This document shows, piece after piece, positions 1 to 12,247 of a stretch of 64,000 nt of DNA. The position numbers and the translations under genes were made by a program. Below the pieces are notes generated by a model, which did no database searches, was not told the origin of the DNA, and saw only the letters and a list, made by a program, of their open reading frames with translations. The stretch is from Phycomyces nitens. Lineage: Eukaryota; Mucoromycota; Mucoromycetes; Mucorales; Phycomycetaceae. The stretch lies in contig JAHRBC010000002.1 in assembly GCA_022702545.1 (NCBI GenBank), positions 8,370,001 through 8,434,000 of the forward strand, in the 5' to 3' direction. Within the stretch, counting starts at the first letter, position 1; the number at the start of each line of letters is the position of its first letter.

Positions 1-777
1 CACTGTTGATTATCCTATCGACAAAAAGGTTGTTGGTTTCGGTTTCGCAGCTCCTACAACTTCTCCCTATTGATGCAACAAATATGGAAATATCTGAAGC
101 AACATTCATTACAAGATACATATTACCAGCACTACAACCCTTGTTTGACAATCAGGAAAAAAAAACATACGCTTCGAATTCTCATCCACTGAACTTGCCG
201 ACAATCACAAACGATCACCCGGTTTTAATGGCTGCCCCGACAACACCATCACCATTTTCCAACACCAAACGGACGACGGCATAAACGTAGGATTTAGTGA
301 AGTAAAGCGACAATCAATGGCTGGTAATCATTATCTTGTAAATTGGGACCTTCTGCGATTGGCTGTATTTGGTAAAAATGCGATCGATGGAAACAATCTG
401 TCTGGAAATTTGGCGATACATGTTGTTGGTGAGATTTGCGACGGCAAAAAAAAGTACGAGATATATTGCTAGCAACTCTGATTTTATTCTATTTTCTAGG
501 CAATTACATTACCTTTTACTTGATCAAACTACATGCTGATGGATTGTATATCATGACTGAATTAGTCCGTTTACAATTCCCAATGTCTGTTATGGAAGTG
601 CCTGCTTACATCACAAACTTTAGTCGGTTAAAAAGTGTCATTAATATCTTTGAAAATATTTGTAAACCTGAGAGCAACAATGATACATCTTCTTGGCGCC
701 GTGATTGTTGTATTTGCACATCTATATGTACGACAAAGACATATATAATCAATCCCAGTATTCAATATAACTGGTGA
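1..777 (+). pseudogene. 3' part of a B-type PD-(D/E)XK nuclease-like gene
   Basis: This is the C-terminal half of a protein of the same family as the intact gene at 54903-56477; the 5' part lies outside the window. Seen: two frames joined at an A9 run (157-165), giving the shared ladder of EATFITRYILPALQPLF, then a P-D pair (codons at 236-241), then GFSEVK (E 299-301, K 305-307), which matches the P-D ... E-x-K pattern. A 71-nt GT-AG intron (429-499) restores continuity into NYITFYLIKLHADGLYIMTE, which aligns with LITFYVMVLPATGLYVMLE in the intact gene. The stop is at 775-777. The frame change in the homopolymer means a broken gene, a sequencing indel or an unrecognised intron. Family membership is well supported; catalytic function is inference. 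Confidence 0.65.
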
Positions 778-1000
778 ATCTAACACGGACTATGAATTAC
801 AATATCAGTATAAAAGGAACAGGAACACAGACTAGCAACATCATCTTAATTGATACCAACTTTTCTACCTCATTAAAAACCACACTATACAAAGTCTCAC
901 TTTACTTACTACGTCTCTCTATTTCATTACCTTTATTATCACATTTTACTATATTCCTACCCTAAATACATCAGTGATTCTCTAACTTTAGCTGATGTTA
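745..1000 (+). repeat. Left copy of an inverted ~240-bp repeat (3' end of the B-type fragment)
   Basis: The segment beginning at the shared CCCAGTATTCAATATAACTGG (757-777) and running through an open frame with YNISIKGTGTQTSNIILID recurs in reverse orientation at about 2705-2995. The two copies flank about 1.7 kb. A third, weaker copy of the inner part (AAAACCAC ... AAAGTCTCACTTTACT) lies on the minus strand near 53475-53530. The repeat covers the end of a coding region plus 3' flank. Which copy is ancestral cannot be told. Confidence 0.6.
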
Positions 1001-2611
1001 TGTTTGTATTGGATAAGAAGAAGGATAGGAAGCGCAAAAATACCACTGGGCATTATGCTTCGAAATAAATAAATAAAAATATTTTTCTTGTATATAGACT
1101 ATTAGAGTGGGATTAGGGACTGATGGTGATGTGATAGATATGATGATACAAAGAGATACCATGTTATTGAATCTATATAATATAAAAAAAAAAAAACGAA
1201 AAAAAAAACTTTTGACTTACAGTTAGCTTTATATGTTGATGGGTTCAGCTTTTGTAATATGGTCAAGCCAATAGATGGATTGAATTCAGTGTATTACATT
1301 ACTCTTTGATCCCACTTTGATGATTGTCTCCATGGAAACCATATTTAGTGTAGTCTGGATGATTTGATTTCATTCTTTCAATAAACTTTTTTATGTATAT
1401 TTACTGCCTTTAACATTGTCTCTATAATTTATATGAACCGTTAGGATATCCCGAAAACCCTTTTCCGTCAAGTCAAAGCCAAAAAGGCGATAGGTTGATA
1501 AAAAAAATCCGAATATCTGGTTTTTGGAACCTCGACATTAGTCTTATTTAGGTGTGGCATGCGATTCCGGAAACACGGTAAGGAACAGGAACGAACCATT
1601 AAGGTGTAGAGTCCCAAAAGAGGCATTATCGGTTGATTACTTTAAAAGTAAATAGACTCACTCATGCATTATTTGTAAAACATAACCCACATTTTTATCA
1701 CTGTAAACTTGATACGTTGAATAATAGTCTCTAGGAGTCTCAGGATTATATGTGAGCTTTATACCCTTTATTACGTGATTAAACATACAAGACTTTCCAT
1801 CTTCTTCTTATTGGATATTAAAACCTCTACAAACTCTTTCTGAATCTTGTAATTTTATATAACATTTATATAAGTAGATATACCAAACTGAGCGTGTACA
1901 TGATTGGTTTTGACCACAATCCCATGAATGTCTACACAAGACAAGTGGGGCACTCCTTCGACCCACATATTGGGTGAATCGCAGACCGCTGCTTATTGCT
2001 CGTTTCATCTGATTCTTGATGGCATTTCAAAGTTACAAGTGTAAGTCCTTGTCTTGGCTTTACTATTCATCATTAGACCTATCAAATATTATAAATATAT
2101 TCCTATGGAGAATAAAATACCAGTCGTCTCAGCATTGTTTCCCTAGATTTATCTATTGCCTTGCTTAGCTTTTAACGTCTTGGAGTCTGGCTGTTTTTTT
2201 TTGTTATTGTCGATGGTAAGGTATTTTTGAACTACAAAACAATCAACTAAAACTTTTTATTTTTGAAGATGAGATCCTTGTCGAAGATTAGAATATGCTG
2301 CAGCAAATGCCTATACTCGTTTATAATATTTTACAAGAAGGCTGAGACAGTTTTTGACAAGAATTGAACATGAGATTTGACTTGTAGGCAAGAACACATT
2401 TACTTGCTCAAAGTGGAATTATATATTATTCCTTTCTTTTGATAGGGTTCTCCATTCATATAAAATGTGCCGCTACCAATAGTTACCACATTAATACTAT
2501 CTTTTCTAAAACTTTGAGATTTCGATTGTTTTAATAGCCCATCAAACTTGAGAAAAAAATGATAAAAATATACTCTTCATAAGCGCTATTAAAAGTTTGG
2601 ATTTTGTAAGG
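1001..2611. other. AT-rich stretch without a supportable gene
   Basis: Only short frames without family resemblance are present. The stretch includes A-rich runs (1187-1208) and, from 2705, the right arm of the inverted repeat described separately. I see no transposase, finger or nuclease motif here. Confidence 0.4.
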
Positions 2612-4740
2612 CTACTTGAAAAAAGTGTATACTATTTTTAAGGCTAGACACAAAAGCTGGAGAAGTATATGCTGTATACTTTGGCAAGGTTTATTACATA
2701 TTTGATTAAAAGTACAATTTATTTTCGGATCCTTTGCTTCTGAGGTATTTAGGGTTGATAAATAATAAAATGTGGTAATATAAGTAATACAAGTAAAGGG
2801 ACGTTGTAAGTAAAGTGAGACTTGGTATAGTGAGGCTTCTAATGAGTAGAAGAAGTTGGTATCAATTAAGATGATGTTGCTAGTCTGTGTTCCTGTCCCT
2901 TTTATACTGATGTTATAATCCGTAGTCCGCGTTTGCTTCACCAGTTATATTGAATACTGGGATTTATTATAGATGTTTTTATCATACTTATGGATGTGCA
3001 AATACAACAGCTTCTTTGGTGAAGCATTAACGGTGTCCCGAGAATCAACTGAATCGTCAGAAGAATTCTCTACACAATCACTGTTCAAGTACTTGTCAAC
3101 TGATAATACACTGTTAACGACGATGCTCTATTATTAACAAGAGGAATGATTATTAAGTACCGGAAAGCTAAAGCAATGGACCATATCATTCAGTGAAAAC
3201 CTTTATTTTTCATAGATTCTTTAATAGACTTGGTATGAAGCTGGAGATCAATCCTGGTGAGCAGGCCAAGTCAGACGACAAAACATTTTCAAAGACGTAG
3301 AGACTTTGACTTGGTTGGAATAGACGGTAAGCATATATTCTGTTTACTGTTAAGATAGTCAACCAAAAATATCACAGGATAAGTGTAGCAGCAATATAGC
3401 ACTCACAGTATGTTCGAATACCAAAAAGCTTGACATGTTTATACAAGTCTTCATCTCCATACTTGATTGTTCTTCTGATCCTTTTCAAGCTTGATTTTAG
3501 GTGCTTTGCCAACCTTATTTTGTCTCCAACAAAATGCTGGTGGTTAGGTTGGTTGGGAGACCCGCTCACTTCGACAAGGCAGAATTCCAAGTTGTACTTT
3601 ATGAGCTTCATGATTGCATCAGGTATCTCCTGGAAATCTTCTTTCATCATCCTTTTGACCCCTTTGTCTATCCTCCTTGTCAGCCTGAATGGCCTGGTCT
3701 CCACTAAAGGCAAAAATAAATAAATTGTTATTTGATTCTGAGGCCCTAAAATGACTATAGTGTGTCTTACCATTGCAAACTAAACTGATTGGAATGACTT
3801 TTGAAAAGTTCTTTCAATATCGATGCCAGAAAAGTAGCAATGAAATGCATTTCTCCTTGATTATTGTAAAGATAGCAATGACCATCAGAGGAATATACAT
3901 CGCGTCTACCAATAAAACATATAAATCAATTCTCTTTTCTTGTGCTAGATCTATAAATTGTCTTTTTACATTTGCTTCATGAGTTTTATTGTCTTTTTTT
4001 TCCACTTGGAAGTCTCGTCTTTACTTTCACGGACACTAGTTCTGGCTTTTTTGATAGCAATTGCAAGTTCATGGTGATTGTTCTACAAAAATTACTGGTT
4101 TAGAGCACGATAGACGTTAACTTTGCATCTTATGAACATACTGCATGGCCAAGTACTTCAGTCGCAAAGCTCTTCACATCGTTGTATGTAGCACCATCAA
4201 GATCTTTGGATGATCTTCAACCAGAGCCAATTCTTTTTGACAGGCCAATAATTTGGTTCAAGTCTTGTTCTTTAATCGTGGCTCTTAGTCTAGTGGAAGA
4301 AGAAGGTACTAGATCGATTGTCCCATAGTATAAGAGACTAATATTGCATATTATAGTTTATTAGTAGTATACTATATATAAGTTGCCAATGGTTTTTCTT
4401 ACTCTTGCTTGTGAACTTCCGCCACATATTCCGTGTGAATTCTGAAGTTTATGACGGTTGACCGGATACGCTCTGTAGATGTGTGGTTTAATAATGGATT
4501 TTCAATGGGCCGACGGTTATCTTCGTTTAGCGCAATGTTATGATTAACAAAAGTGATTATTGATGATTCACCTTCTTGGTTTGTTGTATCACGTAGTCGT
4601 TTTGGAATCATTGCTACCGGTACTTCTTTAATCGCACCAGGCAAATCAAGAGTTGAAGCCTGAGAGTGTTTAAAGAAATCACTTGTTTTCTTTGTTTGCT
4701 CTTTATTAGACCATTCAATAAAAATGTTATCCCAGAATTT
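2612..4740 (-). pseudogene. Degenerate multi-exon nuclease-like gene (K), A-D-G/E-x-S subgroup
   Basis: Read on the minus strand, coding-like blocks run from about 4740 (FWDNIFIEWSNKEQ) through 4399, about 4250-4140 (DLDGATYNDVKSFATEVLGH, broken by a stop and frame changes), 4005-3814 and 3703-3372. The last block, entered through a 67-nt GT-AG intron (3770-3704), carries NLEFCLVEVSGSPNQ, which matches the E-x-S core of the genes at 10099-12247 and 14366-16217 (ILLTEVSSGYG, IIIMESSRPY). The A-D-G half of the motif is not recognisable. The 3' end (3020-2705) is an inverted copy of the 3' end of the fragment at 1-1000. Several stops and frame changes indicate decay. Family assignment rests on one short motif plus exon layout, so it is tentative. 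Confidence 0.4.
2705..2995 (-). repeat. Right copy of the inverted repeat shared with 745-1000
   Basis: The reverse complement reads the same TTTGCACATC ... CCCAGTATTCAATATAACTGG followed by the YNISIKGTGTQTSNIILID frame as 745-1000, with about 80-85 percent identity by eye. It forms the 3' end of locus K. Confidence 0.6.
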
Positions 4741-5646
4741 CTGTAATACTGGTCAAGAACCCTATTTCAAAAGGCTTTAGGGACCCATTGTTCAAATAAA
4801 ATAAAATGAATATTCGCACCAATACACAACTTTGCGACTTGCGCTTTTGTTCTATTGTAGGATTTTTATTGCCTTGCTTCTATTTATTTTTACCAGAACT
4901 TGAGGTCGAAATGACTTTATTGCAACCATAGTTGACGAATGAAGATGGCCCTGATTGATAGGTATGCTGTTGATGAGCAAGTAAGAAAACAATTTGGGAC
5001 AACCTACAAAAATACAATTCAGGTGTCAGTACAATGTTTCGATGGTTTGTTTTTGTTGAAACATTGATAGTTTACATTATGGTGCCGAGATTTGGAGAAT
5101 TAAAGATAATGAACCTTTGAGCCGTTATTTATTTTCGCTCTGGTCCATTAAATCTTGGTAAATTACAGTTTTAAGATTGTCGCTAATGATGATTCCTAAA
5201 TCTGACATACAATCTCTTTCTTCTTTTTCTTCTGGTAACAAGGTAGCCTTAGTGCCCTGGAAAGGCCACACAGGCCACAGGGACACCTCTGCCTATTGCG
5301 GTATTGTTTGGTATTCGTATAATGAGATATAAAAAAAAAGTAAATAGTTTGACAAACATTATATTTTGGAAACGTTGCCCTTGATGACGTGTAAATTATC
5401 ATTAAAGTAATACAGTGCAGAAAGGTAGAGCAGTCTCAATTTGGTGGATATTGGATGAGTCCAACTTGGTCCAATGGCATTTTCATTTATGACTATCTGA
5501 AAGTGATATTTAGACGGTTGGCCTACTGCTTGACCGCTGTTTGACAATTGGCGTAAAGATGGTTTGTAATGTGCTTCTTCATGACTTGGGAATGCGTTGT
5601 TGAATTTGTCTAAAGGTAGGCAACAACAACAACAACAACAGTAGAA
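4741..5646. other. Intergenic stretch, no supportable gene
   Basis: Nothing recognisable is coded here. Minor features: a short imperfect palindrome around 5250-5285 (CCCTGG ... CAGGG) and a (CAA)n microsatellite at about 5618-5640 just before the tandem array of A1. Confidence 0.4.
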
Positions 5647-6060
5647 TAATCATTATGCAATATTAGGGTACAAAAAGAAAAGTGTTCTGAAAAAGTGTTC
5701 TGAAAAAGTGTTATGGCCAATCATTATACAGTATTAACGTACAAAAAGAAAAGTGTTCTGAAAAAGTGTTCTGGCCAATCATTATACAGTATTAAGGTAT
5801 AAAAAGAAAAGTGTTCTGAAAAAGTGTTCTGGCCAATCATTATACAGTATTAACGTACAAAAAGAAAAGTGTTCTGAAAAAGTGTTCTGGCCAATCATTA
5901 TACAGTATTAAGGTATAAAAAGAAAAGTGTTCTGAAAAAGTGTTCTGGCCAATCATTATACAGTATTAGAGTACAAAAAGAAAAGTGTCCTGAAAAAGTG
6001 TCCTGAAAAAGTGTTCTGGCCAATCATTATGCAATATTAGGGTACAAAAAGAAAAGTGTT
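5647..6060 (+). repeat. 58-bp tandem array 5' of gene A1
   Basis: The unit contains GTGTTCTGGCCAATCATTAT, then CAGTATTAACGTACAAAAAG. The GGCC landmark recurs at about 5715, 5773, 5831, 5889, 5947 and 6018, so the period is 58 bp apart from a longer last interval with an extra GTGTCCTGAAAAA block. The array ends about 65 bp before the ATG of A1 (6126). A partial inverted copy (GGCCTAAACACTTTTT) sits at 6065-6080 and another at 8250-8280, 3' of the gene. Confidence 0.9.
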
Positions 6061-6125
6061 AATTGGCCTAAACACTTTTTCTCACATCTTGTTTCTCGTT
6101 TTTCTTCTTCTTTTTACTTGACAAC

Positions 6126-7892
6126 ATGGCAAAGAGAATTAAAGCATTCCTTGCATTGGTTTGCCATATTTGTGGTAAAAATGGATTTACTCAAAAACGG
6201 AACTTGCGCGAACACTATAAAAAACACGATTTGTTACTCTCTACTGGTACAAAAGGTCGACCCAAAACATCTATTTGCTATAATCTTGTTTCTACTCAAG
6301 AGGCTGCCACAATAACTGTCTATCAATGCCCTTCCTGTTCCTTAAATTTTGAGGCACTGGAACAACTTGGTAATCATGTTAAGCAATGTCATCTGCAGTC
6401 CGGTAATGTAGAACCAGAAAGGTAAACTTTCTTGACATGATATGAAAGTTGGTGCTCACAAAGTTGGTTTTACAGTACCATTTTGTTGGAACCAGAAGAT
6501 CCAATGACGAATCACGAACCGCTGCCTACAATACTGCCTTCACTACAACCTGGCAATCTTGATGCCAAAGCCATAGAAAATTTAACACCGCGGAGACGGA
6601 ACTTTGATGAAGCAGTAATCAATGCCTGTCAAATAACAGATAGCCATCCAAATGACCAAAAAAAAAAGACCTTATTCATTGTGGATACCCTTAACCTAAA
6701 GCCATTGGCTATGTTTAACAAAGATGGTACGGAGCAAAATGTTCTGGCTCATGAGCATATTGTCAGTCGCATTATTGCAAATGGCGATACTCTCATGCCC
6801 GTTTTGCCATTGAAGCGTTCTTTTGATGAAATAGACAAAGTTATTTGCATGACATGCGCACCCGCGACTGTCCCAGGTCTTGAATGTGTTCTTTCCTCTT
6901 CACCTTACGCAAAGCTAATTCGAAAACGCCAATATGTTGAACTGTCTCCAGACGTTTGCCAAATGCTGAACAATGACTGGGAATTCCATCCACAAGTCAG
7001 ATATTTTACTGCCAAGGTGTTGTCTGGTGCCATAATGCATAACACTCGTAATAGACAAGCTATTATGGCTAATACTGTGGAAGCTTATGGAAGAACTAAG
7101 CACGTCGATGCACACCGGGAAACACTTGGAAAAGAGAAGGATGCTTCAATAACTACATCAATACCACCTCCCGTTGACACCATGTACCCTGATGTATGGC
7201 CTGTAAGTCTCCAGCGTTCAGACGGTGTTAAATTAGTTATTGGCACCCAAGTTTCCAACATATTGATTACGTCAAGTATTCGCTTGGATACCAAAATGAA
7301 GCCATGTATCGGTGCCAAGTGCATGTCTTTCCAACTGACCACCACCGCTGATTCCATGAGCACAAAAATTTATCTCGATTTGACCTGCTTGCAAGAAGGG
7401 TTGACCATGCTAGCATCACCGCAAACCTCATCCATGTCCTCATCCAACATCCTCTACCAGCTACGGCAGATTCGAAGCAAGTTTAGCTCACCAAATGCAT
7501 ACACACTCTGTCGATCTTCTGGCCCAATCACCAAGCCACATACCTGCCACCCGTTCAGTGTATTCACGCTGGCAGATTACGATCGTGGTAACAGACCTGG
7601 AGCCTACCTCTTTCGTACCATTGGCGTTCTTGTGTTGAAACATGGCGAGAGTGCACACTTACCTAGGAGCGATATAGAGGAATGGACTTCTATGGCAACT
7701 GGAAGAATCAAGACCATATTGTTGGACATACTTCGACTGTATCCTTCAGCAAATAGTGTCATTCCCATATTAAACAACAAAGCATTGAACAAGCACCTCA
7801 CCAATCTTGCTGATCTCCTAATACCATCAATTGTAGCTGCCAACGAATCAGTTGCTATACAGATTGCCCAAGTGTTTGACTTTATGGTTTGA
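6126..7892 (+). CDS. Two-finger C2H2 protein with unknown C-terminal domain (A1)
   Basis: Two exons, 6126-6421 and 6476-7892, joined over a 54-nt intron (GTAAAC ... TTACAG) give 1713 nt, an exact 570-residue frame. Finger 1 is C13-x2-C16 ... H30-x3-H34 with a QKRNLREH helix; finger 2 (about residues 70-92) begins YQCPSCSLNF. The remaining ~470 residues match A2 (20440-22257) along their length, with shared blocks KTLFIVDTL, LNNDWEFHPQVRY, NTVEAYGRTK, SSIRLDTK, ILYQLRQIRSKF, FTLADYD and GVLVLKHG. I do not recognise the C-terminal domain; no P-D ... E-x-K motif is evident. A nuclear DNA-binding role is inferred from the fingers. The start is chosen because MAK is also the start of A2. It is flanked by a 58-bp array and an inverted copy, and looks intact. 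Confidence 0.75.
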
Positions 7893-8529
7893 ACCTCTTC
7901 AATTTTTTCGTATGAATTTTCCCTCATCATTGACTACTAGTTCGACCAACTATTCCGATTATGTCTGTCTTTGCAATAAATAATGCGTGTTTTTGGAAGA
8001 AAAAGCAATGATGCCATTATGTCTAAACGGAACTTGTTGTATTAGACACAATAATACAATGAGAATAAGTGATGAAGAATAAATCAGACTAAAAGAATGA
8101 CTACCCTTTTATGCCTTTTAGAACGGCATGTGTTTTATCGGTACGTTTGCGAAATCGAGTGCCAAGGAATTTTGAGAACTTTAGAACACTTAAAAGGTAG
8201 TTTCCATTGGAAAAAGTGAAGTAAAAAAAAACCTCATTCAAAAGTGCCCCAACAATGATTGACCAGAACACTTTTTTCAGGACAGTCATCCAGTTTGGTA
8301 TTGAAAGAAGGTGAAATGGTTTGAAAGCTCACATCTAGGCAGAGATATATATTCACTCTTTACCACAAATATCATATTGATGGTGGATCGAATACAAGAA
8401 GAGTTTGAGTGAGGAACATAAAAATGAATTGTCAGCTGTGAGCTGTCAAGCGCAAGACACTGCATTGAGACGAGAAAAAGGCTCGAATGAATCAAAAACG
8501 AATCGACACCTTATGAACCAACCACTTTT
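7893..8529. other. 3' flank of A1 with an inverted copy of the promoter repeat
   Basis: There is no gene. At about 8250-8285 the plus strand reads AATGATTGACCAGAACACTT then TTTTCAGGAC, the reverse complement of the A1 array core (GTCCTGAAAAA ... GTGTTCTGGCCAATCATT). A1 therefore lies between repeats in opposite orientation. Confidence 0.6.
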
Positions 8530-8925
8530 ATGAGAGGTTATTTTGAGCTCTTGCTGTTGAGCTATTTATACAAACATTTGTGACAAAACCTTTGAAGCCA
8601 CACTTACACCACCTTTGCTCGTTTTCACAGGACTTGCTGAGAGTTTTTTCTTTATAGTCTTTCTTTGTTGAGCCACTTGGCAAAACATTTTGTAGAATAA
8701 GGCACAAAGTCTCTGAAATTACGTATAAGCTATTACATGCCTCGTTGATTCTGGTCATTAGCGATTCTTTTTCCAGAAATTTATTTCGCTTTACTTTACT
8801 TTTGACAACTACAACTGCTCAATTGGATTCAGTTTAGGAGAAGGTGAAAAAATATACTTTTCTATATCAGTTGAGCTATGAATAGGAGCATCATTATTCA
8901 TAAGATTGTTAAATATACTGTAATA
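8530..8925 (-). pseudogene. IS630-like transposase C-terminal remnant
   Basis: On the minus strand, frames broken by stops match the C-terminal third of the transposase at 57021-58240: NNDAPIHSSTDI (second catalytic Asp segment), KLNPIEQL (third acidic residue), KRNKFLEKESLMTRINEACN and a tail resembling DFKGFVSHSAKCF. The first catalytic segment and N-terminus are missing. This is an old truncated copy with no coding capacity. Confidence 0.6.
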
Positions 8926-10098
8926 CTAAAGGGGATAGTATATGTTAAAAAAGTTATATTTCTCAAAGAGTGTGGCTACCAACTGAAGAAGCTATTTGAA
9001 TGTAGATAGAGAAGTCTAGTCACAACTGATTGACATGACAGTGGTTTATTAGCCATTAAATACAACAGTAGCATAATCAAACAATGGAAATAAGTAGGCA
9101 CAGCAAAGACAAACCCTTGGTCTTTGAGACCTTTCTTTTTTTTTAAAAAAAAACCTCGGTGACACAGGTATTACAAGTCTTTGCTCGAGTGTGACATATT
9201 ACCCTTTTGAAAACCATTCGCATCATCAAGAAATGTTTGCGGTTCCAAGTGTGAATGTGTCCATAAATACAGATATTAGGTTTTAATACCAAAAGGATCC
9301 AGGACTTATAACCATATATTCAACACAAACATATTAACAGCAGAAGAATATGTTGGGCAGGGCTAGATCCAGAACTATTGTTTGTAATAAAAATCGGAAT
9401 AGGGTTTTACGGTGTGTAACCTCTAGTTACACGCTAAAGGCCAGCGACTCTGACCTTTTTATAATCTATAATGAGAGATATCAAGAAATACAAAATAATA
9501 ATATTGTTCAATTCTCTCAAAGACCAATAGAGGTGGTGTAGTTTTAAAGCAATTGTATTTCTCAAAGAACAGGAAAACGAATACTACAGTTATTTATAAG
9601 TGAATGATTTCCCAGTCGCAGTGGTTCCACACAATTGGGCTCTTCCCACCCTCGTTCACAACTTTCGGCAGGTTCTGTGTCTGACCGGGCTAATCCTCCC
9701 GAAGCTGTGCTTAGTACAGTCAAGTTTTCTTGGCTCCGTTGTTCAATCAGATTCATAAATGAATTGTTCGAGCTACTAAAGGGGATTCCTCTTTAGAGTT
9801 CTGATCCTTGCTAAAATACATTCCCAATATTGGTGCTGTCAGCACCTTAATACTTATTCTCGATTATTTTCCCCCAATGTGTGTATATATTCTCGGGTGT
9901 AAAAATACTAATTTTGCAATGAGTTTTTCTTTCTTTCTGGTAGTGTATTAACATCATAATTATTTATCCAATCATTTGTTACTCTGTGACGAAATAAGTA
10001 TGTGCCTTTACGACAAATTATATGTAAATTTGTTTTATTCTCCTGGGTTTTCCTTCTTTACAACACTGCAGCTCTGACACTAGTTCATTAGCCATACC
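8926..10098. other. Intergenic stretch, nothing recognised
   Basis: Small frames at 9350-9541 and 9562-9756 have no family resemblance and no splice context that I can support. The last part would contain the promoter of the multi-exon gene starting at 10099. Confidence 0.35.
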
Positions 10099-12247
10099 AT
10101 GGTCACTCCTTCGTACTTCTTAAGTTCATTTAACAAAACTGTCCGTGAAAAACTGATAATGGAAGGTTGAACCAAGAAGTTTTATTTGCTTAAACTTTCA
10201 AAAAAAAAAAAACTTACCAACACTTCTACTTAGATTTCTGGGTCAATAAGGAACCATGCCACTGGACCCTATTGTATTATCTTGAAGTGCTTGTTAAACA
10301 AGATCCTGCAATCTCCAGACGAAACGCCTCTCTTTTCTTGCTAGCCGACTCCAAAATCATCAAGGAGAACGTGGTTGCTGGTACCGTTGCCGAGACAAAA
10401 GTGAATGCCATGCTCACTTACTCAAAAGTTAGTTTGCGTCTTGTCTTCATTTTTCCAAAGTATTAATCATATTTTTGTAGAATTCCAGAGCAAAAAAGGC
10501 CTTCTCGACATTTTTTGCCGAGTTCGCTGAATCGATATCAAAGAATGCGATGAATTACAATATACAAAAAGTAACCTACACACTGATTGTATCGTGGTCA
10601 TTTTATCCAAGTAGTTTATAGTATCGATTGCGTAGCTCAATGGCACAACAAGTCGCTGACGATGAAGAAGAAAATACCCAAAAACGAGGACTAGTATCTA
10701 ATGACAATGGGGAGGAATCTGGTTCTGACCGGAAAAAAATCAAGCCTACCATCAACAATGATGAAGAATATGATGAGGATGGAGAGAAAAACGAAGCAGA
10801 AGGTGGCATATGGAAGAAGTGGAAACAGTTTCTTGATGATCCAAAGAACACGCAACATCTCATGCAGTTAAGGTAGATTTGCAGATTAATACCGCCACGT
10901 CAAACTATTAATCAGCATTTCTGTGCAGTCCCGAGAAGCATCATATAATCTGGTACGGCAAACTTCTACGCCGACGAAGCTGCCTGCCCTCTGATCTTTA
11001 TTCGAAGCTTAATGAAGAGGTCTCCTATATTGAGGATAAGTATATTTCCCCGTGCTTTTTCGATGGGGCCATGGCAGTTGTAGATGCGGTACGTCGCTGC
11101 TAATGATCTATTTAAAGTCATGACTAATTTCACTCTTAGACGTCTCGAGATGATATGGCAGGCAGGATAAAAGACTTGAGTAACATCTCAGTAAAAGACA
11201 AAAGCTTAGTCGCTGAGAGGAAGCTACTCACTGCCATCCTAGAGAATTTGTTAGTATAAATAAGGAAAATGAAATGATAAAGAAGTGTATTGATATATTT
11301 TGGTAATATCATTAATCAGTCAACAAGAAATTTACGACAACTGCCACAGGGGGGTTTTATCAATATCCGAAATGTGCTACCGCTTTTATGTATTCGACAC
11401 AAGTATTAAAACCTGCACAAAATATCTGAGAGACAAGGGGTACAATATTACGTTTCTACCAGGAGAGATTGAGCTGGAGGCAATGACCACCCAGCTGAAG
11501 AACAAGGGGATGACAGACGGTCGATACAAGTATTACGCTGATGGCCTGATTTGCGCAAACGATTTTTCTAGTCTAGAAATTTTACTGACAGAAGTTTCTT
11601 CTGGATATGGTGGTGGCAACAGTAGCAAGGTCAGCTTTGACCATTACAAGGCAATGTTCGGTATGCTTTCCATGTTACGAACCATTGCACAAAAGTACAA
11701 CAAAGCCACGTTTGATACATTTAAAAAGCTAAAGATTCATTTCCTTCATGGCCATGGTAAGCAACAATATTACTATTTTTTTCTCTCCAACTTAATTGAT
11801 TAACTTTATAAGGCGATGCCATACAACATTGGAGCATGTCGATGCAAACACTGGGGGTCTTCTTCATGACTAAAGAGCAGAGGGTAGTAGTCCCAGTTGA
11901 GTTTAAAGAAAAGGATATCTCTATGATTCCTTTTATACAATTCTACTTGACTCTAGCGGTATGTCGACGGTGCAGAGAAGTAGAATAATTTTAAAAAACC
12001 AAAAATACAAAAAGCTTATTTCCAAATGTAGGCCGAGTGTGAAGAAAGCTTGATAGCAATCAAACAACTCAAAGAAGAGCACAAGATTGCTGTCAATGCT
12101 CCGATGGCAAACAAAAATCAGGAGTGTAGACCAAGTTTGTTAAGCATGGTTAATCCAAGCATAATTAGGCTTAACGAAGGAAAGCACACGAGCGTTGTCG
12201 CGGAGGAAGGTCCTATGAGTATGCCTTGTAGCCCGGATCACAATTAA
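10099..12247 (+). CDS. Nine-exon nuclease-like protein with A-D-G ... E-x-S motif (C)
   Basis: Exons as read: 10099-10165, 10234-10427, 10481-10570, 10622-10872, 10929-11088, 11140-11249, 11320-11756, 11813-11958 and 12032-12247, all with GT-AG borders. They sum to 1671 nt, an exact 556-residue frame with no internal stop. An acidic, Lys-rich low-complexity segment lies about residues 95-155 (DDEEENTQKR ... DEEYDEDGE). Exon 7 carries YYADGLICANDFSSLEILLT followed by EVSSGYGG: an Asp (codon 11540), then Glu-Val-Ser (Glu codon 11591). This resembles a PD-(D/E)XK core in which the usual Lys is Ser, and the same signature occurs in D1, D2 and K. No zinc finger is seen. Intact structure suggests selection; nuclease activity is inference and the K-to-S change may mean loss of catalysis. 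A distant fold assignment remains possible. Confidence 0.65.

Noticed and set aside
5647..6060. CRISPR-like array
   Set aside because: The whole 58-bp unit repeats without unique spacers, and the window is eukaryotic.
9562..9756. Minus-strand 64-codon frame
   Set aside because: No start context, motif or neighbour supports it.
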